Source: Salinimonas marina (GTDB lineage: Bacteria > Pseudomonadota > Gammaproteobacteria > Enterobacterales > Alteromonadaceae). From it: a stretch of DNA of 64,000 nt. The stretch spans positions 1,858,501-1,922,500 of the forward strand of contig NZ_CP064795.1 in NCBI RefSeq assembly GCF_015644725.1, in the 5' to 3' direction. The notes beneath the pieces are model-generated. The model saw nothing but the letters and a program-made list of their open reading frames with translations. It was not told the DNA's origin and did no database searches. Shown piece by piece: positions 46,709 through 56,171 of this stretch. Position numbers and translations under genes: made by a program. How positions within the stretch are numbered: the stretch's first letter is position 1; each line of letters starts with the position of its first letter.

Positions 46709-47710
46709 ATGACAAAACATTTGGCAGTGCTTACCTCCGGCGGAGATGCACCAGGAATGAATGCCTGTATCAGAGCCGTGGTGCTCAATGCTGAACGAGC
46801 AGGTTATGATGTGTCGGGTTATTTACGCGGCTTTAACGGTTTATTGGACAACGAGCGCATCACTTTAAACGCCGAGCGTATGCACAACCTTATTCAACAG
46901 GGCGGCACTATATTACATAGCGCCCGTTGCGAGCAGTTTCGCCAGTCGGCGGTGCGCAAACAAGCTGCCGATAATCTTAACGCTGCGGGCATCGATACTC
47001 TTATCGTGATTGGGGGGGATGGTTCGTTTCATGGCGCCCACGCCTTAAAAGAACACTGGCCGGGACAGATTATCGGGATTCCCGGTACCATCGACAACGA
47101 TGTAGATGGTACCGATGCCACCATCGGTTACTACACTGCCATCGAAACCGCGGTGAGTTCGATTGATAAGGTACGCGACACCGCCGATGCTTTTGACCGG
47201 GTTTTTGTGGTAGAGGTCATGGGCCGCCATGCCGGTTTTCTGGGCATGAGCGCTGCGCTGGCATCGGCCGCTGACTTTGTACTGGTACCGGAACTGTTTG
47301 AGGATGCCAGCGCCAGTTTGCAACAAATCAAACAACAGATTATTCAGCGCCAGCAATCACGAGGCCCGGTGAGTTATGTCATCGTGCTGGCTGAAAACCT
47401 ATGGCCAAACGGCGTTAATGCACTGTGTAAACAGGTGGCTGATACCACCGGGCTGGAAGCAAAACCAGTGACATTAGGCCATGTGCAGCGTGGCGGTTCG
47501 CCGGTAAGCCAGGATCGGATACTGGCCGTTAAAAGTGGTACCTTTGCGGTGGATTTGGCCTGTAAAAATATCAGTGATGTTATGGTGGGCATTCAGAATG
47601 ACCGGCTGGTCACGGTGCCGCTGGAAGAAACCTGGCAGAATCAGAAAACGCTGGGTCAGGATGCCTGCAAAACGGCCTTACATCTGATGAACCAGCGCTA
47701 TATCGATTAA
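46709..47710 (+). CDS. pfkA: 6-phosphofructokinase, ATP-type
   Basis: Phosphorylates fructose-6-phosphate. 333 aa, PfkA family. Landmarks: GGDAPGMNA (10-19), ATP region GGDGS (102-106) with Gly at the ATP/PPi discriminating position, and the catalytic GTIDNDVDGTD with D129. Also EVMGRHAGFLG. The Gly is characteristic of ATP rather than pyrophosphate enzymes. It converges directly on the LytTR gene, with no intervening base between the stops. Confidence 0.92.
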   Translation: MTKHLAVLTSGGDAPGMNACIRAVVLNAERAGYDVSGYLRGFNGLLDNERITLNAERMHNLIQQGGTILHSARCEQFRQSAVRKQAADNLNAAGIDTLIVIGGDGSFHGAHALKEHWPGQIIGIPGTIDNDVDGTDATIGYYTAIETAVSSIDKVRDTADAFDRVFVVEVMGRHAGFLGMSAALASAADFVLVPELFEDASASLQQIKQQIIQRQQSRGPVSYVIVLAENLWPNGVNALCKQVADTTGLEAKPVTLGHVQRGGSPVSQDRILAVKSGTFAVDLACKNISDVMVGIQNDRLVTVPLEETWQNQKTLGQDACKTALHLMNQRYID

Positions 47711-48538
47711 CTACAGCTTCATCGCCGCTTTCACCTTATCGCGGTGGCTGCGGCTCACTTTTAGTTCGGTATCATTTTGTAAAATAAGGTGATATTCGCC
47801 GCTGATGTGGCTTACCAGCTTTTTCACAAAACGAATATTGGCAATGGCGGAGCGATGCACCCGCACAAACCACTGGGGATTAAGCTCCTGCTCCAGTTCT
47901 TTCATGGTTTTGCGCATAATATGCATACCATCAATTGCGTGCACACACATATAATCGCCGGCAGCATCTATCCACTGAATGTCCTGCACCGCCACCCGGG
48001 TCACTTCAGAGCCATCTTTTATCGCCAGCACTTCCGGATACGGATTGGTTTCAATGGCTTCGCCTTTGGCGAGTTTTCTTAAAATTTCCTCACAGTCATC
48101 ACCGGTCAAATCAGCCACCAGACAGGCCAGCTTGCGTGACTGCTCATCCTGATGTTGATTGGTCAGGTAATCTCTGACCTTATCCAGTGCTTCGGTCAGC
48201 CGCTCATCGTCGGCCGGCTTTAACAGATAATCCAGAGCATGCACATCAAATGCTTTAATGGCATAGCTGTCATAGGCGGTGACAAATACAATCAGCGGAA
48301 TCGGCTGATTCAGCTCCCGTAGTTTATGGATTACCTGAAAGCCATTGAGGCCGGGCATTTGTATATCTAAAAATACCAAATCCGGTCGATGTTGAGAGAT
48401 AGCGCTCACGGCATCCAGGCCATTTTGACACTCGGTGATCACTTCGACATCACTGTGGCGCTCCAGACGTGCGCGCAAACCGCGACGTGCTAAGGGTTCA
48501 TCGTCCACAATAATGGTTTTTATTGTTAGCTCAGTCAT
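47711..48538 (-). CDS. LytTR-type response regulator
   Basis: 275 aa. Receiver domain with VDDEPLARRG, D58 in VFLDIQMPG and the K in YLLKP; LytTR DNA-binding domain at the C-terminus (about 165-275, DIQWIDAAGDYMCVHA). Overlaps its kinase by 8 bases, so the two are a system. Target genes are not visible; LytTR/LytS systems often control export or surface and cell-wall genes. Confidence 0.92.
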   Translation of the reverse strand: MTELTIKTIIVDDEPLARRGLRARLERHSDVEVITECQNGLDAVSAISQHRPDLVFLDIQMPGLNGFQVIHKLRELNQPIPLIVFVTAYDSYAIKAFDVHALDYLLKPADDERLTEALDKVRDYLTNQHQDEQSRKLACLVADLTGDDCEEILRKLAKGEAIETNPYPEVLAIKDGSEVTRVAVQDIQWIDAAGDYMCVHAIDGMHIMRKTMKELEQELNPQWFVRVHRSAIANIRFVKKLVSHISGEYHLILQNDTELKVSRSHRDKVKAAMKL

Positions 48539-49613
48539 GTATTGCGTCTTTTACTTCGTAGGGAATGCGCAGTCTCACCCTGACACCGGTTGGCTGGTTA
48601 TGCTCTATGGAAAAAGCAAAATTACGATGATATAGCGACTGCAAACGCTCCCTGATGTTTACCAGACCAACGCCGTTTTCCCGAGCCAGCTGTCCATCTT
48701 TGATGTCAGCGCCCGGGCCATTATCCGCGACGTCCATTAATAAATCGTTCCCAAAGCAGCGGGCTGTTATCGCCAGTCTGCCGCCTTCTTCCAGTTTAGA
48801 TATGGCATGTTTAATTGCATTTTCAACAAGGGGTTGCAAAATCATGCTGGGAACCAGCGCACTTTCGCAGCCAGGTTCAATATCCCAGTGTACTTCAAGG
48901 CGATCATCAAAGCGCACCTTTTCTATTTCAAGATACAAACGCAAGGCTTTGATTTCCTGCTCAAGTGCGACCCGCTTAATCGGGTCATTATCCAGAGAAT
49001 AGCGCAAAAAGTTGCTCAGGCGCGACACCATTGCTTCAGCGGTGTCGTTTTCTTTAAGCAGAATCAAGGTGGAAATCGCATTGAGGGTATTAAACAAAAA
49101 GTGCGGATTAAGCTGGTAACGTAACATCTTTATGTGCGCCTGATGCGCCATGGTGCTGGCTTTCAACGCATTTTGCTTTTCTTTTTGCAGCATCTGGAAA
49201 TTCTTGATGCCAAAATACAGACCACTCCAGCATCCCACCATGATCAGGGAGTTGATGGTGTTGGTGAAATACATATACCAGGCATCGGGCCGGTAACCAT
49301 GTTTGTATATTTCCCAATAATTGATGTTTTTGACCACCGCCCATACCAGTGCCACCACGTAACAGGAAAACACCACAGCACCAAGCATTTTTAAGGGGGG
49401 TAAACGGCGGGCCCAGTGGAAAACATAACGCAAAGGAATAGTGAGTAACCAGCCGGCGTAGGCGTTTAGCAGAATGATAAATACCCAGATGGAACGTACA
49501 TCATGCAAGAACGAGCCGATGTAATACACCAGCGCAAATCCCGCCCAGCCCATGCTGTGCAAAGCCCAGAAAAGTCGTTCATTGCTTTCAAAAAGTCGTT
49601 GCCAGCGGCTCAC
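48531..49613 (-). CDS. LytS/YehU-family sensor histidine kinase
   Basis: 360 aa. About four N-terminal membrane helices (residues 15-135), then a His_kinase domain with H171 in QLNPHFLFNTLNAIS and an ATPase domain (LVENAIKHAIS, VADNGPG, GVGLVNIRERL). Membrane sensor with short loops, so it probably detects a membrane or small-molecule signal. Overlaps the LytTR regulator by 8 bases. Confidence 0.92.
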   Translation of the reverse strand: MSRWQRLFESNERLFWALHSMGWAGFALVYYIGSFLHDVRSIWVFIILLNAYAGWLLTIPLRYVFHWARRLPPLKMLGAVVFSCYVVALVWAVVKNINYWEIYKHGYRPDAWYMYFTNTINSLIMVGCWSGLYFGIKNFQMLQKEKQNALKASTMAHQAHIKMLRYQLNPHFLFNTLNAISTLILLKENDTAEAMVSRLSNFLRYSLDNDPIKRVALEQEIKALRLYLEIEKVRFDDRLEVHWDIEPGCESALVPSMILQPLVENAIKHAISKLEEGGRLAITARCFGNDLLMDVADNGPGADIKDGQLARENGVGLVNIRERLQSLYHRNFAFSIEHNQPTGVRVRLRIPYEVKDAIHD

Positions 49614-49740
49614 ATAACTACCGATAAAAATGTTCTAATGTGATTATACGCATGATATTGCACCGACATGGTAATTTAGTCGTAACTCTCGGGTTGCTGG
49701 TCGCACATCGTTTACTTCCGAACGGAGGAACCGTAATTCA

Positions 49741-50202
49741 CTAATAACTGATATTCAGTCGTTTCAACCAATGCACCCACCACCAGGCAGGCCCTACCAG
49801 CAAAAATCGTAAATCTTCCAGGAACGAAGGTTTTTTACCTTCTATTTTGTGCCCTACAAATTGCAGCATCCACATGACCACAAATAAGGTCAGGCAAAAT
49901 TGCCAGACGCTGATGCCAAGGCTCTGTAATACCGTAATTCCGCCAAAACACGCCAGCGTCAGAAGGGCCATCGCGGCGCCAATCGGGCCGGACAGTGAAA
50001 AATAATAAAACAACACTGGCACCGATAATAGGTGGGCCCAGGTCACATTGTAAACGGCTAACCATTGAGGCACCGGAATGGACCATAATAAGCCCAGGGT
50101 CACAAAGAAAATACTCGGCACCGCAACGGCGTGAATAAGCACATTGGTGCGATTTTGATGGCTTTCGGAATAGCGCGAAAGTAAATGTTCTATCTGACGC
50201 AT
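49741..50202 (-). CDS. Mpo1-like (DUF962) membrane protein
   Basis: 153 aa. N-terminal conserved His/Asn motif (SRYSESHQNRTNVLIH) and several hydrophobic segments. Matches the DUF962/Mpo1 family, whose yeast member is an iron-dependent 2-hydroxy fatty acid dioxygenase; the bacterial role is unknown. It follows the PilZ gene by 39 bases. Confidence 0.75.
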   Translation of the reverse strand: MRQIEHLLSRYSESHQNRTNVLIHAVAVPSIFFVTLGLLWSIPVPQWLAVYNVTWAHLLSVPVLFYYFSLSGPIGAAMALLTLACFGGITVLQSLGISVWQFCLTLFVVMWMLQFVGHKIEGKKPSFLEDLRFLLVGPAWWWVHWLKRLNISY

Positions 50203-50241
50203 TTGCGTTTCCCCTGGTAAATCACGGCGATACTTGCAGAT

Positions 50242-50895
50242 TCAGTTATGGTACAGGCTATACCGTTGTAACATCGTTTCCACTGCCTGCTGACCGGATT
50301 CAAATTGCAAACCGTAAAACAGATAGCGATTTTCCTGTGTATAATTTTTAACTAACGCAATGATATTAACGCTTTTTCCATCCAGTTTACAACGAAATGT
50401 TAACATCTCGTTAACCTCTATAGGCTCATGTTCCTGTTCCACCAGTACGCCGAGTCGACAGCCTTTAGAAGTTAGATCAACAATACTGGCCGGTATCAGG
50501 CTTTTTTCATCTTCGACGATGGCCACCGCAATACCAAGCTGCCCACGCTCTTCAACTCTAAGCCCCTGGGACTCAATACGCTCCGGAAAACTGGTGATAA
50601 GCATGGGCACGGGGTGTTGTAAAAATCTCAGTATCTTTACTTTAAACGCGATGACCTTACCCTGCATGCCTTCGAGCACGTAGCGCACCACCAGGGTGTT
50701 GTCAGTTAACAGCAAATCCCGCACGGCCCCCCATTTATTATTGTTAGGCACACTGAAGAGCACCGCATGGTCCATATCAAGACCGATATAATGGGTTTTA
50801 AGACGTTTGGGTGCAGTGGGGGTGGTTATCTGCACATCGACTGTGGTACCTGGTTGCAGCGCTTTTAACAAGGCAATATCAGAGTCTGATAACAT
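50242..50895 (-). CDS. PilZ-domain protein, YcgR-like
   Basis: 217 aa. An N-terminal YcgR-like beta domain (about 1-105) and a C-terminal PilZ domain (about 110-217). c-di-GMP motifs: RVEER (RxxxR) near residue 118 and VDLTSKGCRLG (D/NxSxxG-type) near 145. Thr in place of Ser in DxTxxG is a variation. Likely a cyclic-di-GMP receptor controlling motility or surface traits. Confidence 0.85.
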   Translation of the reverse strand: MLSDSDIALLKALQPGTTVDVQITTPTAPKRLKTHYIGLDMDHAVLFSVPNNNKWGAVRDLLLTDNTLVVRYVLEGMQGKVIAFKVKILRFLQHPVPMLITSFPERIESQGLRVEERGQLGIAVAIVEDEKSLIPASIVDLTSKGCRLGVLVEQEHEPIEVNEMLTFRCKLDGKSVNIIALVKNYTQENRYLFYGLQFESGQQAVETMLQRYSLYHN

Positions 50896-51017
50896 AACCG
50901 GGGTTACCTTTATTATAACCTGTAATGTGATTTTTTAATTCAAGCACAGTTTTCAGATACTGACAAAACAAATTAGGTTGGGCATCATAGAGTTATTATC
51001 AGCGTTACGGACAAGTT

Positions 51018-52877
51018 ATGACTCAATCTTCTGTTGCTCAACCCTGTACTACCCCTCATTACACCCTGGCGATAGATTCTGTCAGCGACCACACCTTTGC
51101 AGTAAGTGTCTGCGTTCCGGCGCGCTCCAAACCTGTTACCACGCTGACCTTACCCGCCTGGATCCCCGGCAGCTACATGATTCGTGATTTTGCCCGTCAC
51201 ATCATCAAAATCAATGCCGTCCGGGAATCCGGGGAGGCCGTACCGCTGGAAAAATGCGACAAGCAGACCTGGCAATATCACTGCCCTAATCAGACCGTCA
51301 TTATCAATTACACCGTATTTGCGTTTGATTTATCAGTGCGCTCTGCTTATATCAACGACCAATACGCATTTTGCAACGGCACGTCAGTATTTTTGCAGAT
51401 TCAGGGGCTGGAAAATGCGCCGCTGACCCTTAGTGTCGATAAACCGCCAACCGCTGCCTGGCAAATCCACACCAGCATGCCACAAGATGATAATCCAACC
51501 CCGGCAGAACAACGCCTGCAAACAGCCAGCCCCAATAATGGTCACACCCCTGGGCAGTGGCATTATTGTTGTGAAAGCTACGCCGAGCTTATCGATCACC
51601 CGCTGTTTATCGGCATCGCACAAAGCCAGTGTTTTACTGTGGATGGCATAGAGTTTGAAGTGTTATTCAGCGGTGATGCGCCGGTGGATATTGAGCGTAT
51701 TTGTCAGGATCTGAAACCCATTTGTCAGCATCATCTGTCATTGTTTGAAAAGCCCTACCCTATAGAGCGTTATGTGTTTATGACACTGTTGAGCGATACC
51801 GGGTTTGGGGGCCTGGAACATCGCAGTTCCACCGCCCTATTGTATCCGCGTTTTGATTTACCCTTGCCAAATGAACATAGCACCCGGCCAGATGGATACA
51901 TCACGTTTTTAAGTTTATGCAGTCACGAATTATTTCATACCTGGAATGTTAAACGCATTCGCCCCCAGGTGCTGATACAGCCAGACCTGCAGCGCGAGGT
52001 GTTTACCGAACAACTATGGATATACGAAGGCTTCACCAGCTTTTATGACGATCTGACCCTGGCGCGTACCGGCTTAATTAGTGCCGACAAGTACCTGGAA
52101 ATTGTCGGTCAGAATCTGACCCGGTTACTGCACGGCGGCGGCCGGCATGTGCAAAGTGCGGCGGCGTCGTCGTTTGATGCCTGGACCCGTTTCTACAAAC
52201 AGGACGCCAGTTCGGTCAACCATATTGTCAGTTACTACACCAAAGGCGGCATCATCGCGATGGGCCTGGATCTTTTGATTCGTCGCCAAAGCGACAATCA
52301 ATATAGTCTGGATACGGTGATGAAACATCTGTGGAATGATTACGGAAAAGACGAACAAGGCACCCCGGACGATGTTATCGCCACGTTGTGCAAGGATAAA
52401 CTTAACATTGATGTAGGTGATTATCTTGATCGTGTGGTTTATGGCACCGAGGATGTCGATTTATCGCAGTGGCTGGATGATATCGGGGTGTGTTTGCAAT
52501 ATCGCACAAAACTGAATTCAGCCGACAAAGGTGGTACCAATGTAGGTAATAACGGCCACCCGCACCTGCTGGGGGCCACCGTTAAGACCGCGCCCATGGG
52601 GGTTGCCGTGGTACAGGTTAATACAGATACCCCGGCCAGTGAAGCCGGCTTGCACATCAATGATGTCTTGCTGGCGGTGGATAATTTTGTGGTAAACGAG
52701 AATCTGCTACAACGGCTGCTCAATACCACCACCCAGGCGCAGATTAGGCTGACGGTGGTCAGGGATGGCCGGTTGCTCGAGTTGTCATTACCGGTGCGTG
52801 AGGCCAGCCTGCAGGCCTGTTACTTCACGATTGAAGACCGGCAAAAACTGCAACACTGGTTAGGACTTGATCAGTAA
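51018..52877 (+). CDS. M61 family (glycyl) aminopeptidase with PDZ
   Basis: 619 aa. N-terminal beta domain with AWIPGSYMIRDFARHI, thermolysin-like catalytic region with zinc motif HELFH (303-307) in CSHELFHTWNVKR, later Glu in WIYEGFTSFYDD (EGF), and a C-terminal PDZ (NTDTPASEAGLHINDVLLAVD). No signal peptide seen; cytoplasmic. Stands alone on the plus strand, divergent from the PilZ gene. Confidence 0.9.
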   Translation: MTQSSVAQPCTTPHYTLAIDSVSDHTFAVSVCVPARSKPVTTLTLPAWIPGSYMIRDFARHIIKINAVRESGEAVPLEKCDKQTWQYHCPNQTVIINYTVFAFDLSVRSAYINDQYAFCNGTSVFLQIQGLENAPLTLSVDKPPTAAWQIHTSMPQDDNPTPAEQRLQTASPNNGHTPGQWHYCCESYAELIDHPLFIGIAQSQCFTVDGIEFEVLFSGDAPVDIERICQDLKPICQHHLSLFEKPYPIERYVFMTLLSDTGFGGLEHRSSTALLYPRFDLPLPNEHSTRPDGYITFLSLCSHELFHTWNVKRIRPQVLIQPDLQREVFTEQLWIYEGFTSFYDDLTLARTGLISADKYLEIVGQNLTRLLHGGGRHVQSAAASSFDAWTRFYKQDASSVNHIVSYYTKGGIIAMGLDLLIRRQSDNQYSLDTVMKHLWNDYGKDEQGTPDDVIATLCKDKLNIDVGDYLDRVVYGTEDVDLSQWLDDIGVCLQYRTKLNSADKGGTNVGNNGHPHLLGATVKTAPMGVAVVQVNTDTPASEAGLHINDVLLAVDNFVVNENLLQRLLNTTTQAQIRLTVVRDGRLLELSLPVREASLQACYFTIEDRQKLQHWLGLDQ

Positions 52878-52938
52878 GCCAGCTGGCCACAGAACGCGTT
52901 GTACCTTACCGTGATTTTTTGCGCCCTGGGCCGGGTAG

Positions 52939-53760
52939 TTACTGACGAGGCGGCACCAGCAGCGCCGGATCAAGGCGCTGCTTATGTAGATTGATTCGCC
53001 AGTCCAGATGAGCGCCGGTGGCTCTGCCGGTAGCGCCTATCTCACCCAGTTTTTCGCCCTGGGTGAGCGTATCGCCCAGGGCGACCGTCATCGAGTCCAG
53101 GTGCAAAAAGGTACTGAAGACCCCCATGCCGTGATCAAGCACGATGGTGTTGCCTGAATAATACAAATCATCGGCCAGCGTGACTACGCCCGACGCCGGA
53201 GCCACTACGTCGGTGCCAGTCGGTGCGCCCACATCCACCCCGTAATGGGGCCGGCTGGGTTTGCCGTTCAAAATCCGCTGACTTCCATACACCCCGGTGA
53301 TCGGCCCGGCAGCCGGCCAGATGAAGCCGGTGAACACCGCATCCAAATCAGAAGTACTGGCGCGGGCTTTTGCGACATTAACGCTGTCCTTGCGAATGCG
53401 TTTTAACACCGCCTCAGGCGGCGTCACCATTTTCTGATCCAGGCCATCAATGCGCTGGGTAACATAATCACGCTCGGTAAGCGTTAGGGTACGGCGGCTC
53501 TCCCCGCCATCTGGCAACTGCCAGCTCAAGGTATGCTCAAGGCTGGCACTACGGTCAAATCCGAAGACAAACTTACCCTGGGCATTTTGCTGTAAGGTTT
53601 CACCATTTAGCTGCACCTTACTGCCGGGGGGCAACTGCGCCCGTATCAGGCTACCCTGGGTAAGCGTTCCGTTTAATACCAGTTCACTGGTATCAGCCCT
53701 GGTACCAAGACTGAAGACCAGGCTTACCATTACCAACAATACGCCTGCAAGCTGATACAT
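52939..53760 (-). CDS. M23 (LytM) family peptidase with altered zinc motif
   Basis: 273 aa. Signal peptide (about 1-22), a beta N-domain, then LytM domain: H172 and D176 in RPHYGVDVG, H220 in FLHLD, and H251-L-D253 in GAHLDWR. The canonical last motif is HxH; here the third-position His is Asp, so zinc binding there may differ. It follows the QueD-like gene by one base, and is probably cotranscribed. Likely a cell wall hydrolase or regulator. Confidence 0.85.
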   Translation of the reverse strand: MYQLAGVLLVMVSLVFSLGTRADTSELVLNGTLTQGSLIRAQLPPGSKVQLNGETLQQNAQGKFVFGFDRSASLEHTLSWQLPDGGESRRTLTLTERDYVTQRIDGLDQKMVTPPEAVLKRIRKDSVNVAKARASTSDLDAVFTGFIWPAAGPITGVYGSQRILNGKPSRPHYGVDVGAPTGTDVVAPASGVVTLADDLYYSGNTIVLDHGMGVFSTFLHLDSMTVALGDTLTQGEKLGEIGATGRATGAHLDWRINLHKQRLDPALLVPPRQ

Positions 53761-53761
53761 A

Positions 53762-54637
53762 TTAGTCCCCTACTATTGCGCCTTTACCCACGCCTTCATA
53801 AGCCATAACCTGTAACGAACTATTACCACTGCGTTTTTTCTGCTCGTTATACACATACTGAGCCAGACATTCTACCGTGGAATCCGTCTCAATAACTTCG
53901 CAGGCAGAGCGCGGGATAACAAGTTCGAAATAACCCTGAGAGGACTCATAGGCACAGCAATAGTATTCATCCGGATTTTCCACCGTACCACTGGCCTGTA
54001 GTTGGCTATACTCGATTAAATCCTCAGTGCTGATGATATAAATATCCTGCCAACGCTGCGCCCAGTATTGCTGTGATTCCAGGCAGTCCTGGCCATCAAT
54101 AATAATGCCAATTTTAGAGCGATGACCATGGGCGATACGCTGGCAATTGCCGTCGTGTTTTTTCAACCCATGGGTATAATGATAAAACGGCGTGAGGATT
54201 TGTTCAGGACGCAGTTTAAGATCAATATTGGCCACATTATCCGGTAAATGCGTAGCAATAACCTCGCGCAGATAATTACCCACCGACGCCATGGTGACTT
54301 CAGCGGCGTACACAAATGCATAAGCTTCTGCCGGGCAAAACAACTGGATAATTTTGTTGTCGTCGCTTTCAAAGCGCACTTCAACCTGTTCATCCTGACT
54401 GCGATGCGTCACCGTGCTGCCGGTGTAATCCAACGGCACTAACAACTTATGATCAACATACTCGTCGATCAGCTTTTTCAGGTTTTTCTTAACCTTACCA
54501 AAGTCCTGAATCATGCTTTCATCATTCAGGTTACCGTCTAAAATCACATCGACAATCCAGCTTTCACCTACCATACCCCGACGCGGGCACAGGTAGGAGA
54601 AGTCCATTACGGTCAGATCGTTTACAAAAAGTTGCAT
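53762..54637 (-). CDS. Double T-fold QueD/PTPS-like protein
   Basis: 291 aa, about twice the size of QueD. The N-half (about 1-130) has a QueD-like helix MIQDFGKVKKNLKKLIDEYVDHKLL, but the zinc HGH is absent (GMVGESW instead). The C-half (about 150-291) has the zinc and catalytic residues H156, C165 and H170-G-H172 (NCQRIAHGHRSK), plus the TDSTVECLAQYV and AYEGVGKGA segments of the family. It appears to be a tandem fusion of a degenerate and an intact T-fold. Reaction unknown; in standard QueD it is 6-carboxytetrahydropterin synthesis. It is directly followed by the M23 gene. Confidence 0.75.
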   Translation of the reverse strand: MQLFVNDLTVMDFSYLCPRRGMVGESWIVDVILDGNLNDESMIQDFGKVKKNLKKLIDEYVDHKLLVPLDYTGSTVTHRSQDEQVEVRFESDDNKIIQLFCPAEAYAFVYAAEVTMASVGNYLREVIATHLPDNVANIDLKLRPEQILTPFYHYTHGLKKHDGNCQRIAHGHRSKIGIIIDGQDCLESQQYWAQRWQDIYIISTEDLIEYSQLQASGTVENPDEYYCCAYESSQGYFELVIPRSACEVIETDSTVECLAQYVYNEQKKRSGNSSLQVMAYEGVGKGAIVGD

Positions 54638-54675
54638 AATGCCCTTACAGCCTTATTAAATTGATACGCAGTATA

Positions 54676-54690
54676 CGTGAAATTTTCACG
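54676..54690. promoter_or_regulatory. 15-bp palindrome CGTGAAA-T-TTTCACG
   Basis: A perfect 7+7 inverted repeat between yejK and the QueD-like gene, ending 39 bases before the latter's start codon. No poly-T follows, so it may be an operator for the QueD-M23 operon. Confidence 0.4.
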
Positions 54691-54694
54691 ATAC

Positions 54695-55786
54695 TCACTC
54701 GCCAGAGCCCTGCGGCTCCCCACCCGATTGTCTGCTGAGCTGATCTTTAAGGTTTGGCGGAATACCTTTAATTGTCAGGGTATCGCTGACGGGATCATAA
54801 ATAACCCGTTCGCCAAGCAGCTTTCGTTCAAAACTGACACTGACCCCGGCGCCGGCGCCTGAAAATTTCGCTAGCTGCCTCAGGGCCGCCGGATCAGGCT
54901 GTATGTCTTTTTCCAGGGGGGTGGCCAGGCCCTGAGTAAACTGCTCAAAGGAATGACTGGCAGCTTCATCGGCAGGCAAACGTGATGACAGCTCACTAAC
55001 CGACAAAGTTTCCCCGCTGTCTATTTTTTCTTTAAAGTAACTTTTCACTTCATCCCGATGCTGTTGCTGTTCTTCGCGATCAAGATTTTCAGACGCCAGG
55101 TACGCATCCACTGAAGAAATCAGCTGCTTGTTCTGTTGTTTAACATCGACCAGCTCTTCACAGCCAATAAAGTCCATAAAGAAGTCGGACACTTTTCGTC
55201 CCATACGCCCTTTGATAAAGCTGATATAACGCTGCTGCTCTGGCTGAATCTGTAACTGGGTCAGATCAATGCGCACCGCTAATTGCATTTTGGCCAGGTC
55301 CAGATGTTCGCGCGAGGCCAGGTTAAGCTCCTGACTTACCTCAACATGAGAACGGGTATTTAACAGCGCGACCATCAGATACTGGGTGGCCAGAAATTCA
55401 TACTGACAAAAGATTAAAAACCCGGTTTCAACCGAGCCGGTATCGGTGAGCGACTTTATCAGGCGCTGGCTGGCATCCACTGACAACTGATGAAACTCGC
55501 GCTCCAGATCGTCGGTGCCTTCATTCTGTTTGGCAATAAACTGGTGCAGTTGCCGGGCAAAGCCGTCAGCGTCTTTTTCTTCTGAGCCATCGGTATGGCT
55601 GGCATCACTGACAAAATGGCCCACTCCTTTACCCGGCTTAGAATTGAAGCTGTGGTTTATCTGGTGGGCAAGATGTTCAATTTCCGGGGTAACCGGCAAA
55701 CACGCATCTCTTGGCACGGCCTGCAGTTTTTCCTCTTTGTTTACAATCAGCCGATGGACAACAAAGTGGTGAATCAGTGCGCTCAT
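54695..55786 (-). CDS. yejK: Nucleoid-associated protein YejK
   Basis: 363 aa, close in size to E. coli YejK (335). The N-terminus (HHFVVHRLIVNKEE, INHSFNSKPGKGVGHF) and later YISFIKGRMGRKVSDFFMDFIG are family signatures. It is cytoplasmic and binds the nucleoid in E. coli. It is divergent from yejL, as is usual. Confidence 0.92.
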   Translation of the reverse strand: MSALIHHFVVHRLIVNKEEKLQAVPRDACLPVTPEIEHLAHQINHSFNSKPGKGVGHFVSDASHTDGSEEKDADGFARQLHQFIAKQNEGTDDLEREFHQLSVDASQRLIKSLTDTGSVETGFLIFCQYEFLATQYLMVALLNTRSHVEVSQELNLASREHLDLAKMQLAVRIDLTQLQIQPEQQRYISFIKGRMGRKVSDFFMDFIGCEELVDVKQQNKQLISSVDAYLASENLDREEQQQHRDEVKSYFKEKIDSGETLSVSELSSRLPADEAASHSFEQFTQGLATPLEKDIQPDPAALRQLAKFSGAGAGVSVSFERKLLGERVIYDPVSDTLTIKGIPPNLKDQLSRQSGGEPQGSGE

Positions 55787-55943
55787 AGTAAAAAGGGCAT
55801 CCTGTGGTTTAAATTTTGAATTTTACGCTAGGGAATGTGTGGAATTATGAATGAATGATTGTTATCACTCAAACAACGATTATAATCCATGTATCTATCT
55901 TACCATTCTTTTTATTAAAGATTTCAGCAAAAGAGGCGCAGCC

Positions 55944-56159
55944 ATGCCGCAACAAAGCCGTTACCAAACCGCGGACTTCGAAAAAATCATGAATCAGGTA
56001 CTCAGTACGCTGGAAGAACACCACGCGGACCGCGATCTGTCATTGATGGTTTTAGGTAACGCCATTACCCATATCTTCAATACCCAGGTGAAACTTGCCG
56101 ACCGCGCAGCCATGGCAGAAAAGTTTGCCGGGGTGCTGGTTAAAAGTATTAATAAATAA
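55944..56159 (+). CDS. yejL: YejL family protein (DUF1414)
   Basis: 71 aa. The open frame extends to 55851, but the conserved start is ATG 55944 (MPQQSRYQTADFEKIMNQVLSTLEEHHADRD in part: QQSRYQTADF), which has AGAGGCGC upstream. Conserved DLSLMVLGNAITHIFN is present. It sits between yejK and yejM, as in E. coli; function unknown. Confidence 0.88.
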   Translation: MPQQSRYQTADFEKIMNQVLSTLEEHHADRDLSLMVLGNAITHIFNTQVKLADRAAMAEKFAGVLVKSINK

Positions 56160-56171
56160 TAACGGTTGCCC

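Noticed and set aside
55851..55943. N-terminal extension of yejL
   Set aside because: The 31 extra residues are not family-like and the ATG at 55944 matches the usual size of about 71-75 aa.
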